The position numbers and the translations under genes are program-made. 12,993 bases of DNA from Verrucomicrobiota bacterium. GTDB taxonomy: Bacteria; Verrucomicrobiota; Verrucomicrobiia; Limisphaerales; AV2. The notes beneath the pieces were generated by a model. The model did no database searches and was not told the origin of the DNA. It saw only the letters and a list, made by a program, of their open reading frames with translations. Below, in pieces: positions 1-6,791 of this stretch (position 1 is its first letter; every line of letters begins with the position of its first letter). The stretch is taken from positions 1 through 12,993 of the forward strand of contig QHPA01000079.1 in assembly GCA_003218935.1 (NCBI GenBank), given 5' to 3'.

Positions 1-24
1 GTTCGATGTTGGACGTTCGATGTT
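1..24. repeat. Short direct repeat at window edge
   Basis: The ten-base word GTTCGATGTT occurs at 1-10 and again at 15-24. A related stretch, TTCGATGTTCGATATCG, lies near 7294 upstream of the peroxiredoxin gene. This looks like a simple degenerate intergenic word. I assign no function, and it may continue to the left of the window. Confidence 0.5.
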
Positions 25-41
25 TTCCCTTCCCCCTTCCG

Positions 42-70
42 TTGACACTCCCCTGCCCTGCCCCTAAGTT
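42..70 (+). promoter_or_regulatory. Possible weak sigma-70 promoter for uvrB
   Basis: A perfect TTGACA lies at 42-47, followed after 17 bases by TAAGTT at 65-70, which matches only three of six positions of TATAAT. If used, transcription would begin almost at the uvrB start codon at 79, giving a leaderless or nearly leaderless mRNA. That fits the absence of a Shine-Dalgarno sequence before uvrB. The -10 match is poor, so this is only a candidate. No LexA-type operator was recognised. Confidence 0.25.
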
Positions 71-78
71 CGCCCTGG

Positions 79-2127
79 ATGTTTGAACTCGTCGCGCCCT
101 ACCAACCCTCAGGTGATCAGCCGCAAGCCATCGCGAAGCTGACCCAAGGAATTTTGTCGGGCGCCCAACATCAGACGCTGCTCGGCGTGACGGGATCGGG
201 CAAAACGTTCGCCATCGCGAACGTCGTCAAAAACGTCAGCAAACCGACGCTGGTCATTTCGCACAACAAAACACTGGCCGCGCAGCTTTACGCCGAGTTC
301 AAAAGCTTTTTTCCCAACAACGCGGTCGAATATTTCGTCAGTTACTTCGATTACTACCAGCCCGAAGCTTACATTCCCCGCACGGACACGTTCATCGAGA
401 AGGATTCGAGCCGCAACGAGGAAATCGAGCGGCTGCGTTTGTCCACGATGAGTTCGTTGTTTGCGCGGCGCGACGTCGTGGTCGTCGCCAGTGTCTCGTG
501 CATTTACGGCATCGGCAGCAAGGAGGATTACGAAGCGATGGTGGTCTCGATCCGCGCCGGACAGGAAATCACGCGCGAGCAATTCCTCGAACGCGTCGTG
601 GACCTGCAATACAGCCGGAACGACCTCGAGTTCACGCGCGGCCAGTTTCGCGTGCGCGGCGATACCATCGAGCTTTGCCCCGCCGGGACCGAGGACGCGC
701 TGCGAATCGAGTTCTTCGGCGACCGGATTGAGCGCATCACGCGGTTCGATCCCCTGACCGGCCGTAAGATCGAATCGCTGCCGGGTATTACGATTTATCC
801 GGGCAAACAATTCGTCACGCCCATGGACAAAATCAAACGCGCGGCGCTGACCATTCGCGAGGAATTGACCGAACGCATCGCCTGGTTCGAGGGGCGCGGC
901 AAATTGCTGGAAGCCCAGCGTCTCAAGATGCGGACGGAATACGACCTGGAAATGATGCTGGAAATGGGCGTTTGCTCGGGCATCGAAAATTACTCGCGCC
1001 ACATCAGCGGACGCCCGCCTGGCTCGCGGCCTTACACGCTCCTGGATTTCCTGCCGGAGGATTACCTGCTGGTCATCGACGAATCACACGCAACCATCCC
1101 GCAAATCGGCGGCATGCACGCCGGCGACATGGCGCGCAAGACTGTCCTGGTGGAATACGGTTTTCGTCTGCCCAGCGCGCTCGACAATCGTCCGCTCGGC
1201 TTCGAGGAATTTAAGCAGTTTCAAAAGCAAACCATTTACGTCAGCGCCACACCGGGCCCGCGCGAGATTGAATGGTCCCGCAGCAAAGTCGTTGAACTGG
1301 TCGTCCGCCCGACCGGGCTCGTCGATCCGAAAGCCACCGTCAAACCGCTCAAAGGACAGATCGACGATCTCATTGAAGAAGCGCGCAAGCGGGTCGAACA
1401 GAAGGAACGCGTCCTGGTCACAACTCTCACCAAACGCACGGCGGAGGAATTGACGGATTACCTGCGCGACATCGGGATCAACGTGCGGTACCTGCACAGC
1501 GAGATTGACGCAATTGAACGCGTTGAGATTTTGCGGGCACTGCGCAAGGGCGATTTCGACGTGCTCGTCGGCATCAACCTGCTGCGCGAAGGTCTCGATC
1601 TGCCCGAAGTCTCGCTGGTGGCGATTCTCGACGCGGACAAGGAAGGCTACTTGCGCAGCGCCACGAGTTTGATTCAGACTGCCGGACGCGCCGCGCGACA
1701 CATCAACGGCGAGGTTATTCTCTACGCCGACGTGATGACGCAGAGCATTCAGAAGTTTCTCGCGGTATCGGATTATCGAAGAAAGAAACAGATCGAGTAC
1801 AACCAGGAGCACAACATCACACCTCGCAGCGTCACCCGGCCGGTGGAAGAAAGTCTGTCCACGCGTTTCGGCGGCACCGAAACAGCCGCGGCGGTGATTA
1901 ACGATGCTGGCGGCGACTTCGACGTGACCGAAACCATTCGGGAGTTGGAAGAATCGATGGTCGAAGCGGCGAACAATCTGGAGTTTGAGAAGGCGGCCTT
2001 GTTCCGCGACCAGATCAACGAGTTGAAGCGGAGCGTGAGCAGTGAACGCGGCGGCAAGACAACGAGGCCTTCTGCTGCGAAGCGGGTGAGTTATGGCAAA
2101 GCCAGGAGGGCGCGGGTCAAGAGCTAG
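79..2127 (+). CDS. uvrB: UvrABC system protein B (excinuclease helicase subunit)
   Basis: UvrB is the damage-verifying subunit of cytoplasmic nucleotide excision repair. UvrA2B loads it on DNA, it probes the lesion, and it then recruits UvrC for incision. The 682-residue product has the usual full length. Walker A is GVTGSGKT (36-43). The DNA-clamping beta-hairpin, rich in aromatics (YFDYYQPEAYIPRTDTF), starts near 89. The DEAD-type Walker B is DESH (334-337). Helicase motif VI is QTAGRAARH (533-541). A C-terminal UVR domain that contacts UvrC lies at about 616-650, followed by a basic tail. The ATG at 79 fits the family N-terminus (FELVAPYQPSGDQPQAI). No clear Shine-Dalgarno precedes it. The gene stands alone on the plus strand and converges with the YqgE gene 98 bases downstream. 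All key motifs are intact. Confidence 0.98.
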   Translation: MFELVAPYQPSGDQPQAIAKLTQGILSGAQHQTLLGVTGSGKTFAIANVVKNVSKPTLVISHNKTLAAQLYAEFKSFFPNNAVEYFVSYFDYYQPEAYIPRTDTFIEKDSSRNEEIERLRLSTMSSLFARRDVVVVASVSCIYGIGSKEDYEAMVVSIRAGQEITREQFLERVVDLQYSRNDLEFTRGQFRVRGDTIELCPAGTEDALRIEFFGDRIERITRFDPLTGRKIESLPGITIYPGKQFVTPMDKIKRAALTIREELTERIAWFEGRGKLLEAQRLKMRTEYDLEMMLEMGVCSGIENYSRHISGRPPGSRPYTLLDFLPEDYLLVIDESHATIPQIGGMHAGDMARKTVLVEYGFRLPSALDNRPLGFEEFKQFQKQTIYVSATPGPREIEWSRSKVVELVVRPTGLVDPKATVKPLKGQIDDLIEEARKRVEQKERVLVTTLTKRTAEELTDYLRDIGINVRYLHSEIDAIERVEILRALRKGDFDVLVGINLLREGLDLPEVSLVAILDADKEGYLRSATSLIQTAGRAARHINGEVILYADVMTQSIQKFLAVSDYRRKKQIEYNQEHNITPRSVTRPVEESLSTRFGGTETAAAVINDAGGDFDVTETIRELEESMVEAANNLEFEKAALFRDQINELKRSVSSERGGKTTRPSAAKRVSYGKARRARVKS

Positions 2128-2225
2128 TACCGTGACAAAGAAATTTCGATATAGGTCAGGTAGGGCGCGCTGGGCACATCACGCGTCAGGGCGGGTCCGG
2201 CACGCGGCCAGGAAACAGCGTTGCG

Positions 2226-2786
2226 TCAATTCCACGACAAATCCTCCGGCGTCTGGGACAGCAGCCGATATTTCCAGCCTTTCTGGCGCAGGATCATTTG
2301 CCAGAGTTCATCCGGTTTCGTGTTGAATACGAGGTCGATCGAAGAGGGATGGGTGAGCCAGGCGTCCCGTTTCAATTCCTCATCGAGCTGGCCCGGACTC
2401 CAGCCGGCGTAACCGGCAAAAATCCGCACCTGCTGCGTCGCCGAGAACGATTCGCCCAGTTCAACGAGGTCATCCAGGGAATGGCCCAGATTGAGGCTCG
2501 GCAGGACGTTCGCGTTAAACAGAAACTCGTCGGTGTGCAGGAAACTCAGCGCCTGGGGTTGCACCGGCCCGCCTAGAAAAAGAGGTTGTTTCTTGAGGTT
2601 GTCCGCCATGTCGGCCACGATCATTTCGCCGACGTTTTTCCCGCTGGCGCGATTCAACACCAGCCCCATTGCGCCCTCCGCGTCGTGTTGACAGATCAGC
2701 ACCACGGTCCGGTGGAAGAACGAGCCCCGCAATTTGCCGCCGTCCAGCAGCAAGTGTCCTTTCAGCGATTTGAATTCTTCTGCCAT
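2226..2786 (-). CDS. yqgE: YqgE/AlgH family protein (UPF0301)
   Basis: This is a member of the YqgE/AlgH (DUF179) family, cytoplasmic proteins of unsettled role; AlgH was named for an effect on alginate production in Pseudomonas. The 186-residue product carries the family landmarks: SLKGHLLL near the N-terminus, RTVVLICQHDAEGAMGLVLNR at about 26-46, LGGPVQPQALSFLH at 71-84, and the C-terminal core RIFAGYAGWSPGQLDEEL at 121-138. I chose the ATG at 2786 because GGGAAG lies five bases upstream of it. A TTG at 2807 could add seven residues (MSFREDD) but has less support. The gene converges with uvrB and is divergent from the small lipoprotein gene, sharing a 66-base intergenic region with it. Family identity is secure; function is not. 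Confidence 0.93.
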   Translation of the reverse strand: MAEEFKSLKGHLLLDGGKLRGSFFHRTVVLICQHDAEGAMGLVLNRASGKNVGEMIVADMADNLKKQPLFLGGPVQPQALSFLHTDEFLFNANVLPSLNLGHSLDDLVELGESFSATQQVRIFAGYAGWSPGQLDEELKRDAWLTHPSSIDLVFNTKPDELWQMILRQKGWKYRLLSQTPEDLSWN

Positions 2787-2852
2787 GTCATCTTCCCGGA
2801 AAGACAATTGGCACAGGCTTGCTTCGCTGACAATCCCGATTAAGTTCGAGTC

Positions 2853-2972
2853 ATGCGAAATATTCTTCTGCTGCTGTTGTTAACGCTCGCGCTCGGTTTG
2901 ATCGCCTCCGGCTGCGCGAGTGACAAAGGAAGCCGCGAATACATTCCCGGCAAAGGCTGGGTGCCGACGTGA
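2853..2972 (+). CDS. Very small secreted lipoprotein (39 aa)
   Basis: The reading frame starts with ATG at 2853 and ends with TGA at 2970-2972. After Met-Arg-Asn comes a strongly hydrophobic stretch of Leu, Ile, Thr and Ala, then a lipobox-like LIASGC with Cys21, which signal peptidase II would cleave and lipidate. The mature peptide is only about 19 residues and ends YIPGKGWVPT. The layout resembles entericidin-like or small verrucomicrobial lipoproteins, and I recall the IPGKGW tail from such peptides without being able to confirm it. There is no strong ribosome-binding site; the nearest purines are GAG four bases before the ATG. A 7-bp hairpin overlaps the stop codon. The role is unknown. 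The textbook signal-peptide design argues for a real gene despite its size. Confidence 0.7.
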   Translation: MRNILLLLLLTLALGLIASGCASDKGSREYIPGKGWVPT

Positions 2973-2982
2973 CGGCGTCGGC
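2963..2982 (+). terminator. Hairpin over the lipoprotein stop codon
   Basis: GCCGACG (2963-2969) pairs perfectly with CGTCGGC (2976-2982) around a six-base loop that contains the TGA stop. No T-run follows, so it is not a classical intrinsic terminator. It could still stop or stabilise the short transcript. It lies between the lipoprotein gene and the converging peptidase gene. Confidence 0.35.
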
Positions 2983-2998
2983 GCTCGAACGATGCGAC

Positions 2999-3027
2999 GG
3001 CGCGACTTTTGGCGACAACGCCGCGCC
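2999..3027. terminator. GC-rich hairpin between convergent genes
   Basis: GGCGC (2999-3003) pairs with GCGCC (3023-3027), and an inner GGCG (3011-3014) pairs with CGCC (3019-3022) around ACAA, leaving a short ACTTTT-containing bulge. It sits nine bases beyond the stop of the minus-strand peptidase gene and 27 bases beyond the lipoprotein stop, so a bidirectional terminating role is possible. There is no clear T-run on either strand. Confidence 0.25.
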
Positions 3028-3035
3028 ACCGAGGC

Positions 3036-4154
3036 TCATTTGACTTTCAGGAACAACTCCTGCCTTTCCGGCGCGCCCTCCACCTGAATGACCGCCGAGT
3101 TGTCGCGGATTTCAACGCAGCGGACCCAGGCATTGGTGTTGGCGTATCGGACTTTTCCAGATTCATTCGGGTGAAATGAGTGGTCATTGATCAGCACCAT
3201 GCAGTTGGTGCCGCTGCCGGAAAGGCCAAGCAAGGTAAGGGTGTCCGGAACGGGCGCTGGCGCTTGAGCAACGGACCAGACATTGACCGCGGTGGCGGCC
3301 GGCTGTCGCAGCCGGGGTTCGGTCCTTCTGACTCGATCCAAATCCTCCTCCTGCAAACGGTGATCGACGCCGTATTTCATCCACTCCATGATGGTGTAAA
3401 ATCCGTACTGATTGTCCGCTTCGATAAACAATTGAATCTGGCCCCGTGTGTAAAGATTTGATTTGATGAATTTTTTCCCGCGTTCCTCGTTGAGGTAGTC
3501 CATCAACTTGTAAGCCACCAGTTCGCAAAAGCCTTCGATCGCGTCCCGATCCAGATCGCGGTCGGGACTCAGGTTTTCCTTCAACCAGCAGTGGGTCAGT
3601 TCGTGAGCGCAAGTGGCCATGAGCCGCGCCTTCGGCACCGCGTTCAAAATGCTGATGGGGTGTTTCCATTTTGCGTCCTCAACGATCCGGCTTTTGACGT
3701 AGCCAAAAACAGAAGGGCATTGGCGATCGAACCCGGCTGATTCAAAAAGCCCGTCCATGTGCACCCGGTCAACCATGGAAATGACGACGTTCGTGTCGGG
3801 AAAAGTCAGGAAACGCGAGAAAATCCGGCCCAGTTCGTTTTTCGTCCCGGAACAAATGCTTTTCGCGTCGTCATCCGAGAGCACAACTTCGTTCACGTCG
3901 CGGGCGCAATACACGCGGCCGTCGCGCAACCGGGTCAGCCCGTTTTTCACCGGCAGGCCGCAAAGAAAGCAGCGCTCCTTCAGCAGCATGCACTGGCCGC
4001 AGATCAGTTTTTCTTCGTCGGCAAATTGGTCCCTGACCCGATAGTGATAAACACCCAGCGCCGAGTCGCAAATGGGGCATTTTTGCGCCACCAGGGTCGC
4101 CCTGGGACCGAGCGTGAAAAGAATCAAAATGACAACCAGGCGCCCTGAATTCAT
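3036..4154 (-). CDS. Secreted LIM-like zinc-finger / DA1-like metallopeptidase
   Basis: This is a predicted exported protein of 372 residues. Residues 1-23 form a signal peptide (hydrophobic core VVILILFTL, cleavage near LVA-QK). Two zinc pairs follow: C26xxC29 with C52xxC55, then C62xxC65 with C83xxD86. This is the ligand order of a LIM domain, but the linker between the two halves is six residues instead of two. A zinc-peptidase core has HELTH at 184-188 and EGFCE at 207-211. The surrounding text, AHELTHCWL then IEGFCELVAYKLM, resembles the HEMMHAWL and EEGICQVLA region of the plant DA1-like peptidase domain, which also follows LIM zinc fingers. Residues about 303-372 (LTLLGLSGSG..VLIND..F to LFLKVK) look like a small beta-rich module of the GspC/PilP sort. 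The gene lies 106 bases downstream of the transketolase gene on the same strand and could be co-transcribed. Peptidase activity and partners are inferred; the domain order is visible in the sequence. Confidence 0.75.
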   Translation of the reverse strand: MNSGRLVVILILFTLGPRATLVAQKCPICDSALGVYHYRVRDQFADEEKLICGQCMLLKERCFLCGLPVKNGLTRLRDGRVYCARDVNEVVLSDDDAKSICSGTKNELGRIFSRFLTFPDTNVVISMVDRVHMDGLFESAGFDRQCPSVFGYVKSRIVEDAKWKHPISILNAVPKARLMATCAHELTHCWLKENLSPDRDLDRDAIEGFCELVAYKLMDYLNEERGKKFIKSNLYTRGQIQLFIEADNQYGFYTIMEWMKYGVDHRLQEEDLDRVRRTEPRLRQPAATAVNVWSVAQAPAPVPDTLTLLGLSGSGTNCMVLINDHSFHPNESGKVRYANTNAWVRCVEIRDNSAVIQVEGAPERQELFLKVK

Positions 4155-4260
4155 AGCCGGAGTTCGCTGACGGGTCTTGCCTTCTTCGCAGCCGAACTAA
4201 AATGCTTCGAGAAAAGCAATGAGTCTAGGAGGATCATTTGCGCCATGGGACGTGTCCAAC

Positions 4261-6339
4261 CTACTTTCGATCGATCAAAGTTAATGCCGCTTCGATCATT
4301 TTCTTCGCCGTCAGTCCGTGCTTCTCATACAGATGCTCCGCGACGTAAGCGGACTGGCCGAATTCACCGTGGATGCCAAGGGATTTGATGCGGTGCGCGA
4401 TGCCCGCCTGGGACAGCGCGTGCGAAATTTGCGCCCCCATGCCGCCGACCACCTGATGATCTTCAATTGTCACCACTCGACCCGAGCAGGCCTTGACCGC
4501 CGCGCCGATGGTATCGAGGTCAACCCGGTTGACGAATGGATTGTTGATCACAGTGGCCTTGATATTTTGCTCCGCCAGTTTGGTCCCGGCTTCAATGGCT
4601 TTGCTCAGCAACGGACCGCAGGCAACCAGCACCACATCGCTGCCCTCCTGCAACACCTGCGCTTTGCCCCACTCATATCTGGCGTTTTCGACCCAGGAGA
4701 GCGGATAATTTTCGCGCCCGACGAAGAAGATGTAGGTATCGCCGTCTTTGCCGCTCGCGCGGTCGGCCGCGTAGCGTTTGATGGCTTGATACATGAACGC
4801 CTCAGCCTCCTCCGAACACGATGGCGCGATGACGATCGTGTGCGGAATCGCGCTTGTGGCCGCCAGGTAGGTCGTGGCCTGATGCGACGCGCCATCGGCT
4901 GCGTCCTGAAAACCGACGTGGGAGAACAGCGCGATGACCGGCGCCTGCGACAGCGCAGCCATCGTGAGCGGCAGATTTCCTTTGGTAACACCGAACTGCC
5001 CGAAGGTATCCACAATGGGAATGAAGCCGGCTTTGGCGAAGCCCGCGCCCGTGCTGATCATGTTCGCCTCGGCAATGCCGACTTCGATGAACCTGTCCGG
5101 CAGGCTTTTTTGGAACAGGCTGATGCCGGTGGAGCCTTGCACATCGGCGGAAATCGAATAGACCGGCAATCCTTCCTGCGCGGCGCGAACGGCTGCCTTT
5201 GCCAGGCCGCTCTGCACTTTGTCTTTCTTCACCGCCGCTGCGATGGTAGCCGGACTCGCCGCCGCCTTGGCCTTCTTGGCCGCTTCCTTCTGTTCCCAAT
5301 CGAGCCGCAGCGCCTTCGCCCAATCCAGGAATTCCTCCGGCGGTTGTTGCCCGCTGTAAATTTCGTTGACCCAGTCGACAATCCTTTCACCGTTCGCCAG
5401 TGGAAAGCCGTGGCCACCGGTGGAATTCTCTTCGGTCGCTTTGATGCCGTAGCCTTTGATCGTTTTCGCCAGCAAGCAGACCGGCCTGGTCGGGTCGGCC
5501 TTGGCTGCGGCAATCCCTTGCTCAACTCCGAGATAAACCGCCTGCAGATCGTGCCCGTTCGGCACCGGGATCACGTTCCATCCCAGCGCGCCCATCGCCG
5601 CGAACGTCCTCTGCATGGAGAAGGCGTCTTTCGTAATGCGTCCCGAAAGCTTGGTGTCGTTGTCCGAAATCACCAGCACATACGGGTTCACACGCGCTTT
5701 GGAAGCCAGGCCGGGAATGGCCGCGAATGCTTCCTTCGCCTCGCCTTCCATCGCCGCGCCGTCGCTCATGGTGCAAATCGTGACGCGATCGCGTTTGGCA
5801 ACCTTGTCCGCGATGGCCAGTCCCTGCGATTGCGGCAACGCGGAACCGAGCGGGCCGTTGCTGAGCAACACGCCCTCCGGATTCAAATGCGACTCGCCGT
5901 GACCGGTGAACTTGCTTTTGATGCTGCGAAACGGTTTCAAATCTTCAAATGTCATTCCGTCGAAGCCGTAGTTGGCGCGCAGCGCGTAAACGCCGTTTTC
6001 CGTGTGGCCAGCGTCGTTGACGAAATTAAACGCTTCATGCCACTCGCGGCCTTTCACCGAAAACATGATCCCGTGGATCGCGGCCATGATTTCCGCGAAC
6101 GCGGCCGGCCCGCCCCAGTGACAGGCCGCGCCGCCATTGACCGCGTGCACGTCCATCAAGGCCACCAGCGCGCGCGTGGCGCGAGGATCGCCCAGAATCA
6201 CTTCCTGCCCCGCCGCGTTTTTGACTCGGACGGGATACTTCGGCGCGCGGCGCGGCGTGGGCGCGAGCCGGGGTTTGAGATTCAACGGAGCCAACGGCGG
6301 CGCTTCAACTTGTTTAACGACGGACTTATCTTCAGCCAT
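4261..6339 (-). CDS. tkt: Transketolase-like thiamine-diphosphate enzyme (divergent)
   Basis: The likely role is transfer of two-carbon ketol units between sugar phosphates in the non-oxidative pentose phosphate pathway, in the cytoplasm with ThDP and a divalent metal. The product has 692 residues. The N-terminal ThDP domain has GHGESH (146-151), SNGPLGSALPQSQGLAIADK ending near 179, and the cofactor motif SDGAAMEGE (192-200) followed about 33 residues later by N227 (SDNDTKLSG). The Pyr domain has VGIAEANM with the presumed catalytic Glu424, FGQFG, and ADGASHQ with His486. A C-terminal transketolase domain follows (VVTIEDHQVVGGMGAQI). The match is divergent: the usual SGHPG-type segment reads NGGAACHWGG, and the usual GDG is SDG. 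A basic, proline-rich segment occupies the first 40 residues. I chose the ATG at 6339; a TTG at 6354 would add five residues. Neither has a clear ribosome-binding site. No other pentose-phosphate gene is nearby. Confidence 0.85.
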   Translation of the reverse strand: MAEDKSVVKQVEAPPLAPLNLKPRLAPTPRRAPKYPVRVKNAAGQEVILGDPRATRALVALMDVHAVNGGAACHWGGPAAFAEIMAAIHGIMFSVKGREWHEAFNFVNDAGHTENGVYALRANYGFDGMTFEDLKPFRSIKSKFTGHGESHLNPEGVLLSNGPLGSALPQSQGLAIADKVAKRDRVTICTMSDGAAMEGEAKEAFAAIPGLASKARVNPYVLVISDNDTKLSGRITKDAFSMQRTFAAMGALGWNVIPVPNGHDLQAVYLGVEQGIAAAKADPTRPVCLLAKTIKGYGIKATEENSTGGHGFPLANGERIVDWVNEIYSGQQPPEEFLDWAKALRLDWEQKEAAKKAKAAASPATIAAAVKKDKVQSGLAKAAVRAAQEGLPVYSISADVQGSTGISLFQKSLPDRFIEVGIAEANMISTGAGFAKAGFIPIVDTFGQFGVTKGNLPLTMAALSQAPVIALFSHVGFQDAADGASHQATTYLAATSAIPHTIVIAPSCSEEAEAFMYQAIKRYAADRASGKDGDTYIFFVGRENYPLSWVENARYEWGKAQVLQEGSDVVLVACGPLLSKAIEAGTKLAEQNIKATVINNPFVNRVDLDTIGAAVKACSGRVVTIEDHQVVGGMGAQISHALSQAGIAHRIKSLGIHGEFGQSAYVAEHLYEKHGLTAKKMIEAALTLIDRK

Positions 6340-6472
6340 AAAATGCCGGTTCAAATTTTCAGTTAAGAGGCCGAGACTTTAGAAGTCACCGACAAAAAAG
6401 GAAGCAAGATTTTGCAGTGAGCTCTCCGGCGGGCGCTTGATACTGCCACAATAAGTGCGCCGGAATATTTCG

Positions 6473-6501
6473 CTCTCCCCACGACGAAGGAGTGGGGAGA
6501 G
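6473..6501. repeat. 10-bp inverted repeat (CTCTCCCCAC / GTGGGGAGAG)
   Basis: The arms at 6473-6482 and 6492-6501 are perfect complements around a nine-base loop. There is no T-run on the downstream side of either strand, so it is a poor terminator. It resembles the CTCTCCCC-type intergenic repeats common in some GC-rich bacteria. Confidence 0.6.
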
Positions 6502-6606
6502 GGAAAATCCGGTGATCAATCTCTTGTTCTTACAGCCCCTCTCTCCCGATCGTCCCTCGCGGGCCCCTATTGGGTTGGCGGGATCATTGACAAAGTGCTG
6601 GCTCAT

Positions 6607-6699
6607 GCGGACTGCCAGTCCGCGATACAGCCGATTGGCAATCGGCGCTACAGCGTAGCGCAGACTGGTAGTCTGCTGTATCGCCGGTTGTTAACCGGC
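6607..6699. repeat. Back-to-back hairpin element with perfect cloverleaf core
   Basis: Ninety-three consecutive bases pair completely apart from five triloops. Hairpin 1 (6607-6623) is GCGGACT-GCC-AGTCCGC. GATACAG (6624-6630) pairs with CTGTATC (6676-6682) and encloses three adjoining hairpins: CCGATT-GGC-AATCGG (6631-6645), CGCTAC-AGC-GTAGCG (6646-6660) and CAGACT-GGT-AGTCTG (6661-6675). Hairpin 5 (6683-6699) is GCCGGTT-GTT-AACCGGC. The stems differ in sequence but each is perfectly complementary. The element is nearly symmetric, so it would fold on either strand. It lies in a gap between two minus-strand genes, downstream of the peroxiredoxin stop. It is probably a REP/BIME-like repeat. Confidence 0.85.
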
Positions 6700-6791
6700 T
6701 ACGGCTGCGCAACCACTTCTCAAAGCGCGGGTCGGAGTGACGGACGAGAATGAAAGCGGGCGCCGGTTCGCAATAACTGCCACGCATTCGA

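Larger units (their letters stand above)
6340..6791. other. Repeat-bearing intergenic region upstream of transketolase
   Basis: This gap of about 450 bases has no convincing gene. It contains the transketolase leader (6340 to about 6420), a CTCTCCCC inverted repeat at 6473-6501 with a related CCTCTCTCCC stretch near 6538-6547, and the multi-hairpin element at 6607-6699. A frame of 75 codons on the minus strand (6379-6606) runs through the CTCTCCCC repeat and has no recognisable product. Confidence 0.6.

Noticed and set aside
109..1002. Long minus-strand frame of 297 codons inside uvrB
   Set aside because: It is antisense to highly conserved uvrB codons, has a skewed composition rich in Arg, Phe and Asp, and shows no recognisable domain. 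It is a shadow of GC-rich coding sequence.
4318..6366. 682-codon plus-strand frame opposite transketolase
   Set aside because: Its length comes from the third-position GC bias of the real gene on the other strand. The translation is Arg/Gly/His-rich with no domain, while the minus-strand frame has clear transketolase motifs.
6379..6606. Minus-strand ORF of 75 codons upstream of transketolase
   Set aside because: It spans the CTCTCCCC inverted repeat and the transketolase leader, has no domain-like pattern and no ribosome-binding site.
6607..6699. tRNA gene, because of the cloverleaf fold
   Set aside because: The three arms have triloops and there are no unpaired D-loop, anticodon-loop or T-loop bases, no GTTCRA sequence and no variable region. 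The outline is similar but nothing of the tRNA consensus is present.
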